This document shows positions 54,201 through 62,698 of a stretch of DNA of 64,000 nucleotides, piece by piece. How positions within the stretch are numbered: position 1 is the first letter of the stretch; the number at the start of each line of letters is the position of its first letter. The position numbers were made by a program, and so were the translations under genes. The stretch comes from Mycobacterium sp. 852013-50091_SCH5140682 (GTDB lineage: Bacteria; Actinomycetota; Actinomycetes; Mycobacteriales; Mycobacteriaceae). The notes beneath the pieces were generated by a model. That model was not told where the DNA came from. It worked only from the letters and a program-made list of their open reading frames with translations, and did not search any database. The DNA is taken from NCBI RefSeq assembly GCF_001665685.1, contig NZ_LZTB01000006.1, positions 1 to 64,000 of the forward strand. Reading direction: 5' to 3'.

Positions 54201-54386
54201 CAATCGTTCGATATCCAGGGTGGCCGCGATGTCCATCGACCGCACCACATCAGCGAACAGCACGGTCACCTGCTTGTACTCCGTGATATCGGCGCGGCGC
54301 GCAGTACGGGAACCGCACTCATCACAAAACTTGGCATTCGCGCGCAACGGGGTGCCGCACGACCCGCATGCCACGTCCGTCGTCAT
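51210..54386 (-). CDS. Zinc-ribbon, class III cyclase-like, AAA ATPase and helical-repeat protein (copy B)
   Basis: This convergent paralogue of copy A is also 1058 residues. The first 270 residues align without a gap; by eye residues 36-190 differ at 15 places. It has the same zinc ribbon (CGSCG, CDECG), Asp46, Asp90, Arg170, and the same losses at 86, 157 and 166. Walker A is GPAGIGKSRVARE and Walker B VIIEDAHWIDEVS. The bodies are more divergent but alignable (YAFRHPLIRAVAYESQLKSD in both). I chose the ATG at 54386 by alignment with copy A; an ATG at 54401 is possible. Reading further upstream runs through the MacB gene antisense. Confidence 0.9.
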   Translation of the reverse strand: MTTDVACGSCGTPLRANAKFCDECGSRTARRADITEYKQVTVLFADVVRSMDIAATLDIERLRDIMTQVAERCAAVVRRYGGGMVDFTGDGVMAVFGAPVALEDHAFRACLAALAIQDEANRLADEVRQRDGVGLRLRVGLNSGRVIVGEIGSGALGYTATGEAVGFAQRMESVAPPGGVMLSESTARLVESAAVLGAPEMVRIKGGDVPVPARRLLGLRPRHGAMPRREARLVGRDAEMAVIGALVDRAASGRGGVVNVVGPAGIGKSRVAREAAALAGDRGVAVFWSYCESHARDVPFHAVTRLLREGLGVAALDGEAARARVRERLPNADAADLLLLDDLLGIADPAAPLPQIDSDARRRRLTALLNAATQTRAEPALVIIEDAHWIDEVSESMLADLLAAVADTPSLVLITFRPEYDGVLQAVPNRQTIALAPLGDSDAATLLGELLGSAPSVGELAEVIADRAAGNPFFAEEMVRELAQRGTLTGEGGGYVCRVDVAEVSVPATVQAAIEARIDRLSATGKRSVYAASVIGARFERKLLGALGIDVDLDELLNTELIDRVSVDSGQYAFRHPLIRAVAYESQLKSDRANWHRRLASIIEEGNPEASDSNAALIAEHLESAGESHAAYGWHMRAGGWSATRDVRAARLSWERARVIADSLPVESPTRLAMRVAPRTMLCATDWQARAPQESQGRFDELRELCGAAGDKVSLAIGMTGLATEHVFAGRREGSRLASEQMALLDAIGDPSLMMGLAFIAFANWFSVGEFGEILRWSQTIIDLAAGDPAKGAGFGFGSPLAVAVAFRGIARWWLGRPGWRQDLDGAVTLARDSDPITLSVVVTWTYGLGLVYGVLRADDSTLDAMTEAVQTAEWASSDIALIFAEFALGGALLCRDSLADRDRGLELIVQALEWQRERMPSLVPSTELALGREKAVRGDHDAVIPVMRQAVDDLCRIGWYGYAVYGIGAMVETLLERGTDHDLAEAEEAIMRLGDLRAEQDSAMCTLMMLRLRALLARARGTDVAFRDWAFQYREMAESLGFEVHIAQANAICEGAE

Positions 54387-54596
54387 CTCGGTACCGCCCA
54401 TCCAGGGCGCGTCGACCCTCGATCGCCCAAGGATAAGACGCACAGCACCGCGAGAGGACGATATTGACGGCGACGTCACAGATGGGCTCAGTAGTCGTGT
54501 GCCGGTCCCGTCCCGCAGTGCAGTGCCGCGGTACTGAGGTCGGAGCCGCCAGCATGCGCGACGATGACTCGGGCACACCGTCCCGAGGGAGAAGGC

Positions 54597-55298
54597 ATGG
54601 CGCCCGTACTGCAGCTCGTGGACATCGTCAAGACCTACCGCACCGGCGATGAGCAGGTGCGGGTGGTCGACGGTCTCGACTTTACTTTGGAGGCAGGAGA
54701 ATTCGTCGTTGTGACAGGACCGTCGGGGTCCGGCAAGTCGACCCTCCTGCACATCGCCGGCGGGCTGGACGCGCCGGATGAGGGCATGGTGACCGTGGCC
54801 GGTCAAGACATGTGGGAGATGAGCACCGGCGCTCGCGCCGCCTTCCGGCGCCGACATCTCGGATTCGTATTCCAGTTCTTCAACCTGCTGCCGGCGCTGA
54901 GCGCGGTCGAGAACGTGTCGCTGCCGCTGGTGCTCGACGGAGTCCCGGCCCGCTCGGCAGACGCGCGTGCGCTGGAACTGCTGCTGCGGGTCGGCCTGGG
55001 TGACCGGGCACGGCACCGGCCCGCCGAACTGTCCGGCGGGCAGATGCAGCGAGTCGCGGTGGCGCGCGCGCTGGTCGCCCAGCCGTCCATCATCCTCGCC
55101 GACGAGCCGACCGGAAACCTCGACAGTCATTCGTCGACAGCGGTTTTGGACCTTCTGCGCGAACTCTCCGATGAAGACGGCGCGGCGGTTGTCCTGGTCA
55201 CCCACGATCAGACCGCAGCCGGCTACGGAACCCGCGAGGTGCACCTGGTCGACGGACGGGTGTGCTCGGAGGATGCCCCGACGGTCGAAGCACGATGA
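54597..55298 (+). CDS. ABC transporter ATPase, MacB/LolD type
   Basis: This 233-residue ATPase has Walker [15 protein letters not shown]-loop [14 protein letters not shown], signature [15 protein letters not shown] and Walker [14 protein letters not shown]. The [12 protein letters not shown] and DEPTGNLD forms are those of the MacB/FtsE/LolD group, which drive mechanotransmission or lipid/peptide export rather than import. GAGGGAGAAGG precedes the ATG. Its stop overlaps the permease start (ATGA). Confidence 0.93.
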   Translation: MAPVLQLVDIVKTYRTGDEQVRVVDGLDFTLEAGEFVVVTGPSGSGKSTLLHIAGGLDAPDEGMVTVAGQDMWEMSTGARAAFRRRHLGFVFQFFNLLPALSAVENVSLPLVLDGVPARSADARALELLLRVGLGDRARHRPAELSGGQMQRVAVARALVAQPSIILADEPTGNLDSHSSTAVLDLLRELSDEDGAAVVLVTHDQTAAGYGTREVHLVDGRVCSEDAPTVEAR

Positions 55299-57868
55299 TG
55301 CGCAAGCTGCGGGCCGGGTGGTTGTCGTTCCGGCGTATCCACCTGGGCGCCTTGATCGCGGACTGGCGGCGGACCCTGCTCAGCATCATCGGCGTCGCGG
55401 TCGGGGTGGCGATCGTGCTGGGCACTCTGATCCTCAAAGCCGAACTCAACCGCCCATTCGATGCGTTCGGTCCGTCGCTCACCCACGCCGCCGACCGGCG
55501 AGTAGTCGAGGTCGTCCCGAATATCAGCGGCCGGCTACCGATCGAGACTGTGGATGCATTGCGCGACAAGGTAACCGGGGCAGCGGCGGTCGTCCCGATC
55601 GTGGCGGGCCTGACACCGGTCACAGTTTCTGGGCTCGGAGCCGACACCACCCACGGGTTCTTTCTGCTCGGCGGGTCATGCCAGATCCAGTTGCTCGTCG
55701 GATCGTTCAACTGCGAGCAGCGCGTGCAAGAGAGCAAGGCCGCGGACGGCCCGGGCGTCCCGATGCAGATCCCGGCGGTCATCGCGGATCGGCATGGCCT
55801 CGGGCTCGGCGACGAACTGCACATCCCGGGCTTGCCCGCCGGCTCGGCCCACGTCGGTTGGACGTTTCCCGAGTTCGACCGCGTCGAGTCGATCAACAAC
55901 GGCTACGTCATGTTCGCACCGTCGGCGGAGGTCGCCGCAGGCCTGCTCGGAATACCCGGGTACGTCACGGCGGCGTTCGCCATACCGAGAGACGACACTG
56001 ACATCACAGCGGAGGTCGATCGCGTCATCGCCGACGTCGCCACGGCGGGACCACCTCGGCCACACCAGCCTGCGATACTCGAAAACGGCACGCAGAGCTT
56101 CAATCTCACCGTGCTGGCCGGTGTGTTGATCGGTTGCCTCATCGCGGTGAACACCATTCTGTTGGCCATCGAGGACCGCCGGGCGGTGATGGGGACCATC
56201 GGCGCCATCGGCGCCAAACCCGCCGGATTGTTCAGCGGGATGCTCAGCGAGGGTGCGGTTGTCGGCCTGTTGGGCGGACTGCTGGGTGTGCCCGGCGGCT
56301 TCGCGCTCGGCACGTATCTGGTGAACATGTTCGGACGATCCATGTTGGCCGGTTCCGGTGGCACCATCACGGCGCATTTCACTCCGAGCCTGATCGTGAT
56401 CGGCGCTTCCGCCGGAGTCTGCGCGGGTGTACTCGCGATGGTCGGTCCGGCGCTGCGGCTGGTTCGGGAGGGGCCGCTGGCGTCGATGGCAAGCGCGGGA
56501 GGTGTGCAGCGGCTCAGGACGATTCCGCTGTGGCCGCTGCCGGTGGGGGTGGCAATCGCGGGCGGCGCCGTGGTGCTGATGAAGTTCTTCGAACGGGGAT
56601 CGTTGCCGTTGAACGTCGGCATCAACGGAATGACCGCCGGACTGTTCGGCGTGATCCTGGTGACGGTGTGGTTCGCCCCCCGGGGTGCCGAGCGAGTCAT
56701 CGACATACTGACCGTGGCGCGGCCGGACCTCGGGCGCCTGCTGCGGGCCGATGTGCGCCGCTACGCAGTGCTGTTCGCACTGTCGGCCGCGCTGCTCGTG
56801 GATGGCACCGGGCTGGCCATCGGCTCGCAGAGCATGCAACTGCTCGGCACCGCGCAGGTCGCCGAACAAAAGACTGCCCTGCTGCCCTCGTCGTTGCTCG
56901 TCACCGCTCAATCGGTGCTCGATCAGCGGGACGGCCATATTGCCGACCCGACGTTCGACCTGATCGCCAAGGCCGCCGATGGGCATGAGGTGTCGTCGCG
57001 CTGGCGTTCGACCATTTCGTCGGGAACGTTGTCGCGTCTCGTCATCGGCGTCACCCCGGGTAGCTGGTACAGCCAGGCGCTGTACCAACCGATCCGGGAC
57101 GGCGACACGATGTGGAAGGGACTGCGGGACGGGCAGATCGCCCTCAGTGAGATTGCTGCAAGCCGGCTCGGCGTGACCACGGGCGACACCGTCGAGCTGC
57201 CGACCATCCACGGCCGCAAGCAATTCCAGGTAGCCGGTGTCTTCCATCCGCAGATGGTCGATGACACCGCGGTGGGCGATGTCGTCCTGGCATCAGACGG
57301 CGTGGCACGTTCGAGCTGGGCCGCCGTGCGCGATCAGGTTGCGGTCCAATATTCTTCGCCCGCCGAGGCGTCCGCGCACCGCGATGCTTTTCTCGCCCTC
57401 GACGCCGGACTGTCGGTGTACGACAACGAGCAGTGGCGCACCGCCGCCAGCTCTGGGATCACCCGCTTCTTGAAGCCGTTCACGATCGCGGGGTACGTGG
57501 TGATGGCAGCCGCGGGACTGAGTGTGCTGAATGTCTTTGTGCTGGGTCTGCTCCAGCGCAAACGCGAACGGGCGGTGCTGCGGTCCATCGGCGTCACCCG
57601 GCGCCAGGAGCAGGCCGTCATCATCGCGTATGCCGTTCTTCTCGGGTTACTGGTCGCTGTTTCCGGCGGGCTCGGCGGCATCGGGCTGACCTATCTGTGG
57701 TCATTGGGATCGCCGGTGTACTACGGCATCAAGGTCGGCTGGGCGGTGCTGGGGCTACCGCTGCTCACCGCGGTGACAGCGGTGATGATGCTCGTTCTGG
57801 CTGCCGCGGCATATCCGGTGTTCTATACGCGACGACTGGAACCCACAGAGGTGCTGAGGACCGGTTAG
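55295..57868 (+). CDS. FtsX-like ABC permease with two FtsX domains
   Basis: This is an 857-residue membrane protein. A first helix (LLSIIGVAVGVAIVLGTLIL) is followed by a large extracytoplasmic domain, a first FtsX helical bundle (about 275-400), further helices, a second extracytoplasmic region and a second FtsX bundle ending YPVFYTRRLEPTEVLRTG. Eight to ten helices in all are typical of actinobacterial permeases of the MacB/LolC class. Substrates may be lipids, lipoproteins or antimicrobial compounds. It is co-translated with the ATPase. Confidence 0.9.
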   Translation: MMRKLRAGWLSFRRIHLGALIADWRRTLLSIIGVAVGVAIVLGTLILKAELNRPFDAFGPSLTHAADRRVVEVVPNISGRLPIETVDALRDKVTGAAAVVPIVAGLTPVTVSGLGADTTHGFFLLGGSCQIQLLVGSFNCEQRVQESKAADGPGVPMQIPAVIADRHGLGLGDELHIPGLPAGSAHVGWTFPEFDRVESINNGYVMFAPSAEVAAGLLGIPGYVTAAFAIPRDDTDITAEVDRVIADVATAGPPRPHQPAILENGTQSFNLTVLAGVLIGCLIAVNTILLAIEDRRAVMGTIGAIGAKPAGLFSGMLSEGAVVGLLGGLLGVPGGFALGTYLVNMFGRSMLAGSGGTITAHFTPSLIVIGASAGVCAGVLAMVGPALRLVREGPLASMASAGGVQRLRTIPLWPLPVGVAIAGGAVVLMKFFERGSLPLNVGINGMTAGLFGVILVTVWFAPRGAERVIDILTVARPDLGRLLRADVRRYAVLFALSAALLVDGTGLAIGSQSMQLLGTAQVAEQKTALLPSSLLVTAQSVLDQRDGHIADPTFDLIAKAADGHEVSSRWRSTISSGTLSRLVIGVTPGSWYSQALYQPIRDGDTMWKGLRDGQIALSEIAASRLGVTTGDTVELPTIHGRKQFQVAGVFHPQMVDDTAVGDVVLASDGVARSSWAAVRDQVAVQYSSPAEASAHRDAFLALDAGLSVYDNEQWRTAASSGITRFLKPFTIAGYVVMAAAGLSVLNVFVLGLLQRKRERAVLRSIGVTRRQEQAVIIAYAVLLGLLVAVSGGLGGIGLTYLWSLGSPVYYGIKVGWAVLGLPLLTAVTAVMMLVLAAAAYPVFYTRRLEPTEVLRTG

Positions 57869-57879
57869 CTCAGCCGCGC

Positions 57880-59187
57880 TCACTGTGTGTACGCCGGGAC
57901 GTCGTCACCCGCACGCCGGAACCGGTGCACGTGGTCCCGAACCGCCGGACTGGACAACGTCGCGAATTCCTTGGGCGGCAATGCCATCTGAAAGACCAAG
58001 CCGCGACCCCCTGCACCTTCCACCAGCGCACCGAGTCCCGCTACGGGCACTTTCAGCAACGGCGTGTAGTAGGACAGGAAGGTGTCTTGGAACTGGAGAC
58101 GGTAGGCGCCGAAGCCGCTCCAGTTCGAGATGACGGGGTTCCACCGGCCTGCTTCGAAGGCGGCGGATACACACCGGGCCGCTCGCCACGCACCGACACT
58201 GTCGAAAAACGTCTGGTTGATCCGCATGTCGCAGTACTCGTCGGCGAAGTGGTCCACGCGGTGACGGATGCGTTCGGCGATCGTGCCTGCCGACTCGCCG
58301 TGCCGCACGTCGATATTCAGTGTGGTGATGATGTTGCCGACGAGCATCGGGTCGAGGCGACACCGATTCCGCGCATTCACCGCAATTGCGAGGGTACGGC
58401 GATCCACCACCGGATCGGCGGTCATGATCACTTCGGAAACATGGCCGCACACAACGTCGTTCGCGGTGAGCCGGAGCTGTTTCCCATACGCGTCGCGCAT
58501 GCGGGCGATTTCGCCTTCTCCGAAGTGGAAGCTCAGGGTCCGCTGCTTGCGCGCATCCTTGGCCAAGTACAGCGCGCTGCGGGCGAGTTCGGCGAGCCGG
58601 GCGCAACGCACCCCGGGTTCCTGCGCGCCATCGGCAGGGAGGTGCTCGTCGAGGTAGGCGGCGCGATCTTCGACGATCAACGGCTGCGCCAGTGGCTTTC
58701 CCGCGGCAGCAGCGGCCCACGCATTCATGAGGTGCATCAACGTCTGCATGTCGCCGAGCACGTGGTGCCACGAGACTCCGATCGCGGTCGCACCGTCGGC
58801 GAGATGCGTGACACGCACCTTGCACAACGGGCCCAATCCCCATCGCGCGGTGGGCCCGTTCACCGTGTCGACGAGCCATCCCCCGTCGTCCGTCGAGGTT
58901 GCACGGACGGCGTCGGACAACGTGCGGCCGTCCGAGGCGACGGTGAAGGGTACACCTTGCCCGGCGCAGCGGATTCGCATCGCGCCGGCACCGATCGCCA
59001 TGCGTCCGGCGAAGATCGGCAGAGCCGTGAGCGCGCGCGCAAACGCCCGGCTGAGTGTCGCCGCCTCAAGGTGCCGCTCGAAGAAGAAGACGATGTGAAC
59101 CGCGAGGTTCGCGACGATAGCGTCGCCGACAGTGCAGCAGATGTCGCGCCGCTCGATGCGCGATGGCCTGATCAGTCGAGTCGTCAT
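57880..59187 (-). CDS. BAHD-like acyltransferase (transferase family)
   Basis: This 435-residue protein carries the catalytic HHxxxD motif as SWHHVLGDMQTL at about residue 145, and a C-terminal NWSGFGAYRLQF that stands where plant and fungal BAHD enzymes have DFGWG. The two-lobed CoA-dependent acyltransferase fold is therefore likely. The His and Asp are intact. PapA-type mycobacterial enzymes share HHxxxDG but differ in the second motif. It follows the P450 by six bases and may acylate the hydroxylated product. The substrate is unknown. Confidence 0.8.
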   Translation of the reverse strand: MTTRLIRPSRIERRDICCTVGDAIVANLAVHIVFFFERHLEAATLSRAFARALTALPIFAGRMAIGAGAMRIRCAGQGVPFTVASDGRTLSDAVRATSTDDGGWLVDTVNGPTARWGLGPLCKVRVTHLADGATAIGVSWHHVLGDMQTLMHLMNAWAAAAAGKPLAQPLIVEDRAAYLDEHLPADGAQEPGVRCARLAELARSALYLAKDARKQRTLSFHFGEGEIARMRDAYGKQLRLTANDVVCGHVSEVIMTADPVVDRRTLAIAVNARNRCRLDPMLVGNIITTLNIDVRHGESAGTIAERIRHRVDHFADEYCDMRINQTFFDSVGAWRAARCVSAAFEAGRWNPVISNWSGFGAYRLQFQDTFLSYYTPLLKVPVAGLGALVEGAGGRGLVFQMALPPKEFATLSSPAVRDHVHRFRRAGDDVPAYTQ

Positions 59188-59193
59188 CGTCGT

Positions 59194-60489
59194 CTACCTT
59201 CGGTTCATTGTCACGCGGCCGCCGAGTCTCGGGATATGGGCAACGCCGCGGAAATGCGACTTCTCGTCGGCGGCGGTATCGGTGTGGATCTGGAAGTCCC
59301 GCAGCACCGTTCGCAGCACGACATCCATCTCGGCGATCGCGAAATCGGCGCCGATACACCGCCGCGCCCCGCCGCCGAACGCCAGCCAGTTCGGTGCCGC
59401 CGGCCGGGCATCGCGGAAGCGGTTCGGGTCGAATCGTTCGGGATGTGCGAAGACGTCCGGATTCTCGTGAACATCGGCGATGCGCACCAGCACTGTGCGG
59501 TCTTGTGGAACCCGCCACCGGCCGAGGTGGAAGTTGGGCGAGCTGACCCGTCGGCCGAACACATCGATGACGGTGCGCACCCGTAGAGACTCGGCGATGG
59601 TGGCCCGGCGGAATGCGCTGCCGCCCTCGTCAACCTCTCTTACCAATTCAGCCAGCGCGTCCGGGTGGCGCCGCAACCGCTCAAATGTCCAGGCCAGTGC
59701 CGACGCGGTGGTTTCGTGGCCGGCACAGACGAGGGTCAGCAGTTCGTCGCAGATGTCCCGATGCGACATTCCGGTGTCGTCGTCGCGATTGCTGCGCAGC
59801 AGGAATGCCAGGATGTCGGGCCGCTCGCGCAGATCAGGATCGGCGTAGGCTCGGTCGACCAGCGTGCCTGCGATCCGGTCGAATGCGTCGCGCAATTCGT
59901 CGAGCCTGCCCCACGGGTTGTAGCGTCCCGCCCGGAAGGCTGGAGCCGGCACGAATGCCAACAGCTGTCCCAGTTTCATGTAGGGCGGGATGATCGTGCC
60001 GAGGTGTGCCAGTTCGTCGCCTCCGGTCCCGTCGACGCCGAAGATGATCCGCAGGATCACCCTCAGGGTGATCCGGTTCATCGGCTCGAGAATCCGGAAT
60101 TCCTTGCCATCAGGCCAATTCGCGGTCTCCCTCAGGGTCTCGTCCTCGATCACCCGCTCATAGCGCGTCAGGCTGCTCCCGTGAAAAGCCGGTGCCAGTA
60201 GCCGGTGCCGATCACGATGACGCTTGCCGTCGAGACCGAATGTGGATCCCGGGCCGAACCAGTTGCTGAGATTCGGTTGCACGTTGACCAACTGGTCCGT
60301 GCTCGCGGTACACACCGACCGCACCACGTCCGGGTCGGACACCACGACGGACCGGCCGAAGAAGGGGATGTTGATCTCGAAGACCCGCCCGTGCCGTTTG
60401 ATCCACTTTCGCATCGCCCTGCGGCGAAATGCTGCGAACTCAACGCCTTGTACGAGCTTGGGTGACCGCTCTGCCGGCAGGTCGGACAT
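59194..60489 (-). CDS. Cytochrome P450 (CYP138/CYP135-like)
   Basis: The product is a 431-residue P450. The I-helix is CAGHETTASALAW, the ExxR motif is in IAESLRVRT, and the haem loop FGGGARRCIGADFA carries the Cys ligand. The N-terminal PKLVQGVEFAAFRRRAMRKW and NVQPNLSNWFGPGS resemble mycobacterial CYP138 and CYP135 proteins. Its substrate is unknown. It is the first gene of a two-gene operon with the acyltransferase, divergent from an SDR across a 234-base gap with two palindromes. The ATG at 60489 agrees with the family start. Confidence 0.92.
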   Translation of the reverse strand: MSDLPAERSPKLVQGVEFAAFRRRAMRKWIKRHGRVFEINIPFFGRSVVVSDPDVVRSVCTASTDQLVNVQPNLSNWFGPGSTFGLDGKRHRDRHRLLAPAFHGSSLTRYERVIEDETLRETANWPDGKEFRILEPMNRITLRVILRIIFGVDGTGGDELAHLGTIIPPYMKLGQLLAFVPAPAFRAGRYNPWGRLDELRDAFDRIAGTLVDRAYADPDLRERPDILAFLLRSNRDDDTGMSHRDICDELLTLVCAGHETTASALAWTFERLRRHPDALAELVREVDEGGSAFRRATIAESLRVRTVIDVFGRRVSSPNFHLGRWRVPQDRTVLVRIADVHENPDVFAHPERFDPNRFRDARPAAPNWLAFGGGARRCIGADFAIAEMDVVLRTVLRDFQIHTDTAADEKSHFRGVAHIPRLGGRVTMNRR

Positions 60490-60631
60490 CCGGGTCCCCC
60501 AATCTCCTGCTCGATGAGCCGAGGGAATCGTCGCCCCCGCACCGCGGCTCGAACTCGGTAGCGCGCTACTGCAATCTCGCCGGCCGGTGCCGGCGCAGTA
60601 CTTAACGGGCCAGCGATAACACCGATCTTGC

Positions 60632-60690
60632 TGATACGTATCACCGCAGTTCAGTATGGCCTTACCTGGCCTCATAGTGATACGCTTCAC
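60632..60690. promoter_or_regulatory. Two TetR-like operators in the P450-SDR divergent gap
   Basis: TGATACGTATCA (60632-60643) is a perfect 12-base palindrome. GTGATACGCTTCAC (60677-60690) is a related inverted repeat (GTGA, six bases, TCAC) that shares TGATACG, 46 bases downstream. Their form and position fit TetR-type repressor sites controlling both directions. No TetR gene is in the window, so the regulator is elsewhere. Confidence 0.6.
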
Positions 60691-60723
60691 CAGACACTCA
60701 GTCCACCACGAAGGGAAACAAAC

Positions 60724-61557
60724 ATGGGACAGCTCGACGGGCAAGTTGCCTTCATCACTGGTGTCGCACGCGGCCAGGGCCGCTCGCACGCCCTGACCCT
60801 CGCCCGCGAGGGCGCCGACATCATCGGGCTCGACCTGTGCGCCAAACCCTCCACCACCGCCTACGACGGCGCCACCCAGGAAGACCTGCAGGAAACGGTC
60901 CGCCTGGTCAAGGAGACCGGCCGCCAGATCGTCGCCGAGGTCGCCGACACCCGGGACTACGAGCAGGTCGACGCCGTCTTCAAGCGGGGCATCGAGCAGT
61001 TCGGCCGGGTCGACATCGTGCTGCCGAACGCCGGAATCTGTTCGGGCGCCAAGACCTGGGAGATCACGCCCGACGCCTGGCGCGAAATGGTGGAGATCAA
61101 CCTCAACGGCGTCTTCCACACCGTCAAGGCCGCGATACCGACGATGATCGCCGCGGGTCGCGGTGGCAGCATCGTCTTCACCGGTTCCACCGAAGCCATC
61201 AAGGGCGCCGAGAACATCTCGTCGTACGCGGCCTCCAAGCACGGGGTCACGGGGTTGATGACCTCGCTGGCACGGGAGTTGGGCCAGTACAACATTCGGG
61301 TCAACTCGGTGAATCCGACCTGCGTGGACACTCACATGATCAACAACGACTTCGTGTACGGCCTGTTCCGTCCGGACCTGGACAAGCCCACCCGCGAGGA
61401 CGTCATCGACACCTTCGCAGGCACCCACATCCTTCCGGTGCCGTGGATCCAGCCGCAGGACGTCAGCAATGCGATCCTCTACCTGGTGACCGAGCCGGGC
61501 CGCTACATCACGGCGACCCCGCTGGTCATCGACGCCGGTTTCATCGTGAAGTCCTGA
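60724..61557 (+). CDS. Mycofactocin-coupled type SDR oxidoreductase
   Basis: This 277-residue short-chain dehydrogenase has the nicotinamide loop FITGVARGQGRSHALTLARE and the active-site SSYAASKHG (Tyr, Lys) with Ser in IVFTGSTEAIKG. The GQGRSHA and IIGLDLCAKP segments mark the subfamily thought to keep its nicotinamide bound and pass electrons to mycofactocin. It is divergent from the P450 operon and likely co-regulated with it. GAAGGGAAA precedes the ATG. Its alcohol substrate may be the P450 product; this is inference. Confidence 0.9.
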   Translation: MGQLDGQVAFITGVARGQGRSHALTLAREGADIIGLDLCAKPSTTAYDGATQEDLQETVRLVKETGRQIVAEVADTRDYEQVDAVFKRGIEQFGRVDIVLPNAGICSGAKTWEITPDAWREMVEINLNGVFHTVKAAIPTMIAAGRGGSIVFTGSTEAIKGAENISSYAASKHGVTGLMTSLARELGQYNIRVNSVNPTCVDTHMINNDFVYGLFRPDLDKPTREDVIDTFAGTHILPVPWIQPQDVSNAILYLVTEPGRYITATPLVIDAGFIVKS

Positions 61558-61636
61558 AATCCACAGTCGACCCGGCCCCCTCGCATGACGTGATCCGTCC
61601 CGCGAGGGGGCTAGTGTCTGTTCGCATGGTGCCCAG

Positions 61637-62698
61637 ATGGTGACGATGAAGGACGTCGCGAAGGCCGCGGGTGTATCCCAGGCCGCGGTGTCCTACGCCT
61701 TCAGCGGATCACCGAAAGTCTCTGCCGGACAACGTGATCAAATTCTCGCCGTGGCAGCCGACCTTGGCTACCACGGCCCCAGTATTGCGGGCGCGAGCCT
61801 GCGCTCCGGCCGCATGGGCACGGTAGGGGTGATCATCCCCGGTTCACTGGCCCTGGCGGTCGAGGACCCCTCGACCGCGCTGCTGCTCAAAGGCATCGTC
61901 GAGGCAGGCGAACGCGCCGACGTCGCACTGACCTTGCTGCCCGCCGACGGTACCGCGACCGACCCCGCCCGCTCGCCGCATTCCGGTGCGCTGCGCGGCC
62001 TCGTCGACGGGGTGGTCATGCACTGCCTACCCGATGCCCACCCCGTCGTCGCCGCGATCCTGGCGCGCGGGATCCCGGCGGTCGCCATCGATTCGCCTCA
62101 GGTTCCCCACCTGCCTTACGTCACGGTGGATCACCATGCAGCAGGTATCGCTCAGGCCAATCATCTACTCGCACAGGGTCATCGGCGCATCGGCATCATC
62201 ACCGACCGGCTGGGCCCTGTCCCCCAGCCCGGGTTCCACGTGGCAGCCGCAATCCCCGCGGCCACCGAACACTATCTGCGCGAACGGTTGACGGGCGTAC
62301 TGAGCGCATGTCGGGCCGCCGCGATACCCGACAGCGATATCGCGATCGTCGAGTCAGCGGGCATCGATCGACAGAGCGGACTGGTGGCCGCAGAGCAACT
62401 CATCACCGGGTTCGGGCCGACCGCGGTGCTCGCCACATCGGATGTCCATGCGGCGGCGGCCTTGCGGGTGCTGGCGAACAACGGGATCGCGGTACCGCAC
62501 CAAGCCTCGGTCATCGGGTTCGACGATGCGCCGATCGCCGACCTGCTCGGGCTGACCACCATCCGGCAACCGTTGGTGGACAAGGGCCGAACGGCGGCGA
62601 CCATCCTGTTGGACCTGATCGCGGGCCGCGCCCGCAGACGTTCGGTGAAACCGACCGAACTGATAGTGCGTACGACGACCGGTCCGGCACCGGCCTAG
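61637..62698 (+). CDS. LacI family transcriptional regulator
   Basis: This 353-residue regulator begins with a LacI helix-turn-helix: TMKDVAKAAGVSQAAVSYAF, then SGSPKVSAGQ and ILAVAADLGYHGP hinge. The C-terminal periplasmic-binding-like domain has GVIIPGSLAL, VDGVVMHCLPD and VIGFDDAPIADLLGLTTIRQ. An ATG three codons later is an alternative start. It converges on the APC permease, sharing a CTAG at the stop codons. Its target is unknown. The ligand need not be a sugar, since no sugar genes lie next to it. Confidence 0.9.
   Translation: MVTMKDVAKAAGVSQAAVSYAFSGSPKVSAGQRDQILAVAADLGYHGPSIAGASLRSGRMGTVGVIIPGSLALAVEDPSTALLLKGIVEAGERADVALTLLPADGTATDPARSPHSGALRGLVDGVVMHCLPDAHPVVAAILARGIPAVAIDSPQVPHLPYVTVDHHAAGIAQANHLLAQGHRRIGIITDRLGPVPQPGFHVAAAIPAATEHYLRERLTGVLSACRAAAIPDSDIAIVESAGIDRQSGLVAAEQLITGFGPTAVLATSDVHAAAALRVLANNGIAVPHQASVIGFDDAPIADLLGLTTIRQPLVDKGRTAATILLDLIAGRARRRSVKPTELIVRTTTGPAPA

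Noticed and set aside
54387-55244. Upstream extension of copy B to a 1344-codon frame
   Set aside because: The added part is antisense to the MacB ATPase, and copy A aligns from the ATG at 54386 with equal total length.
57433-59586. 717-codon rightward frame across the permease end, acyltransferase and P450
   Set aside because: It is a shadow of three well-supported genes, with no start signal and no domain.
60490-60723. Small gene in the P450-SDR gap
   Set aside because: No frame has a start with a ribosome-binding site; the gap is explained by two promoters and the paired palindromes.
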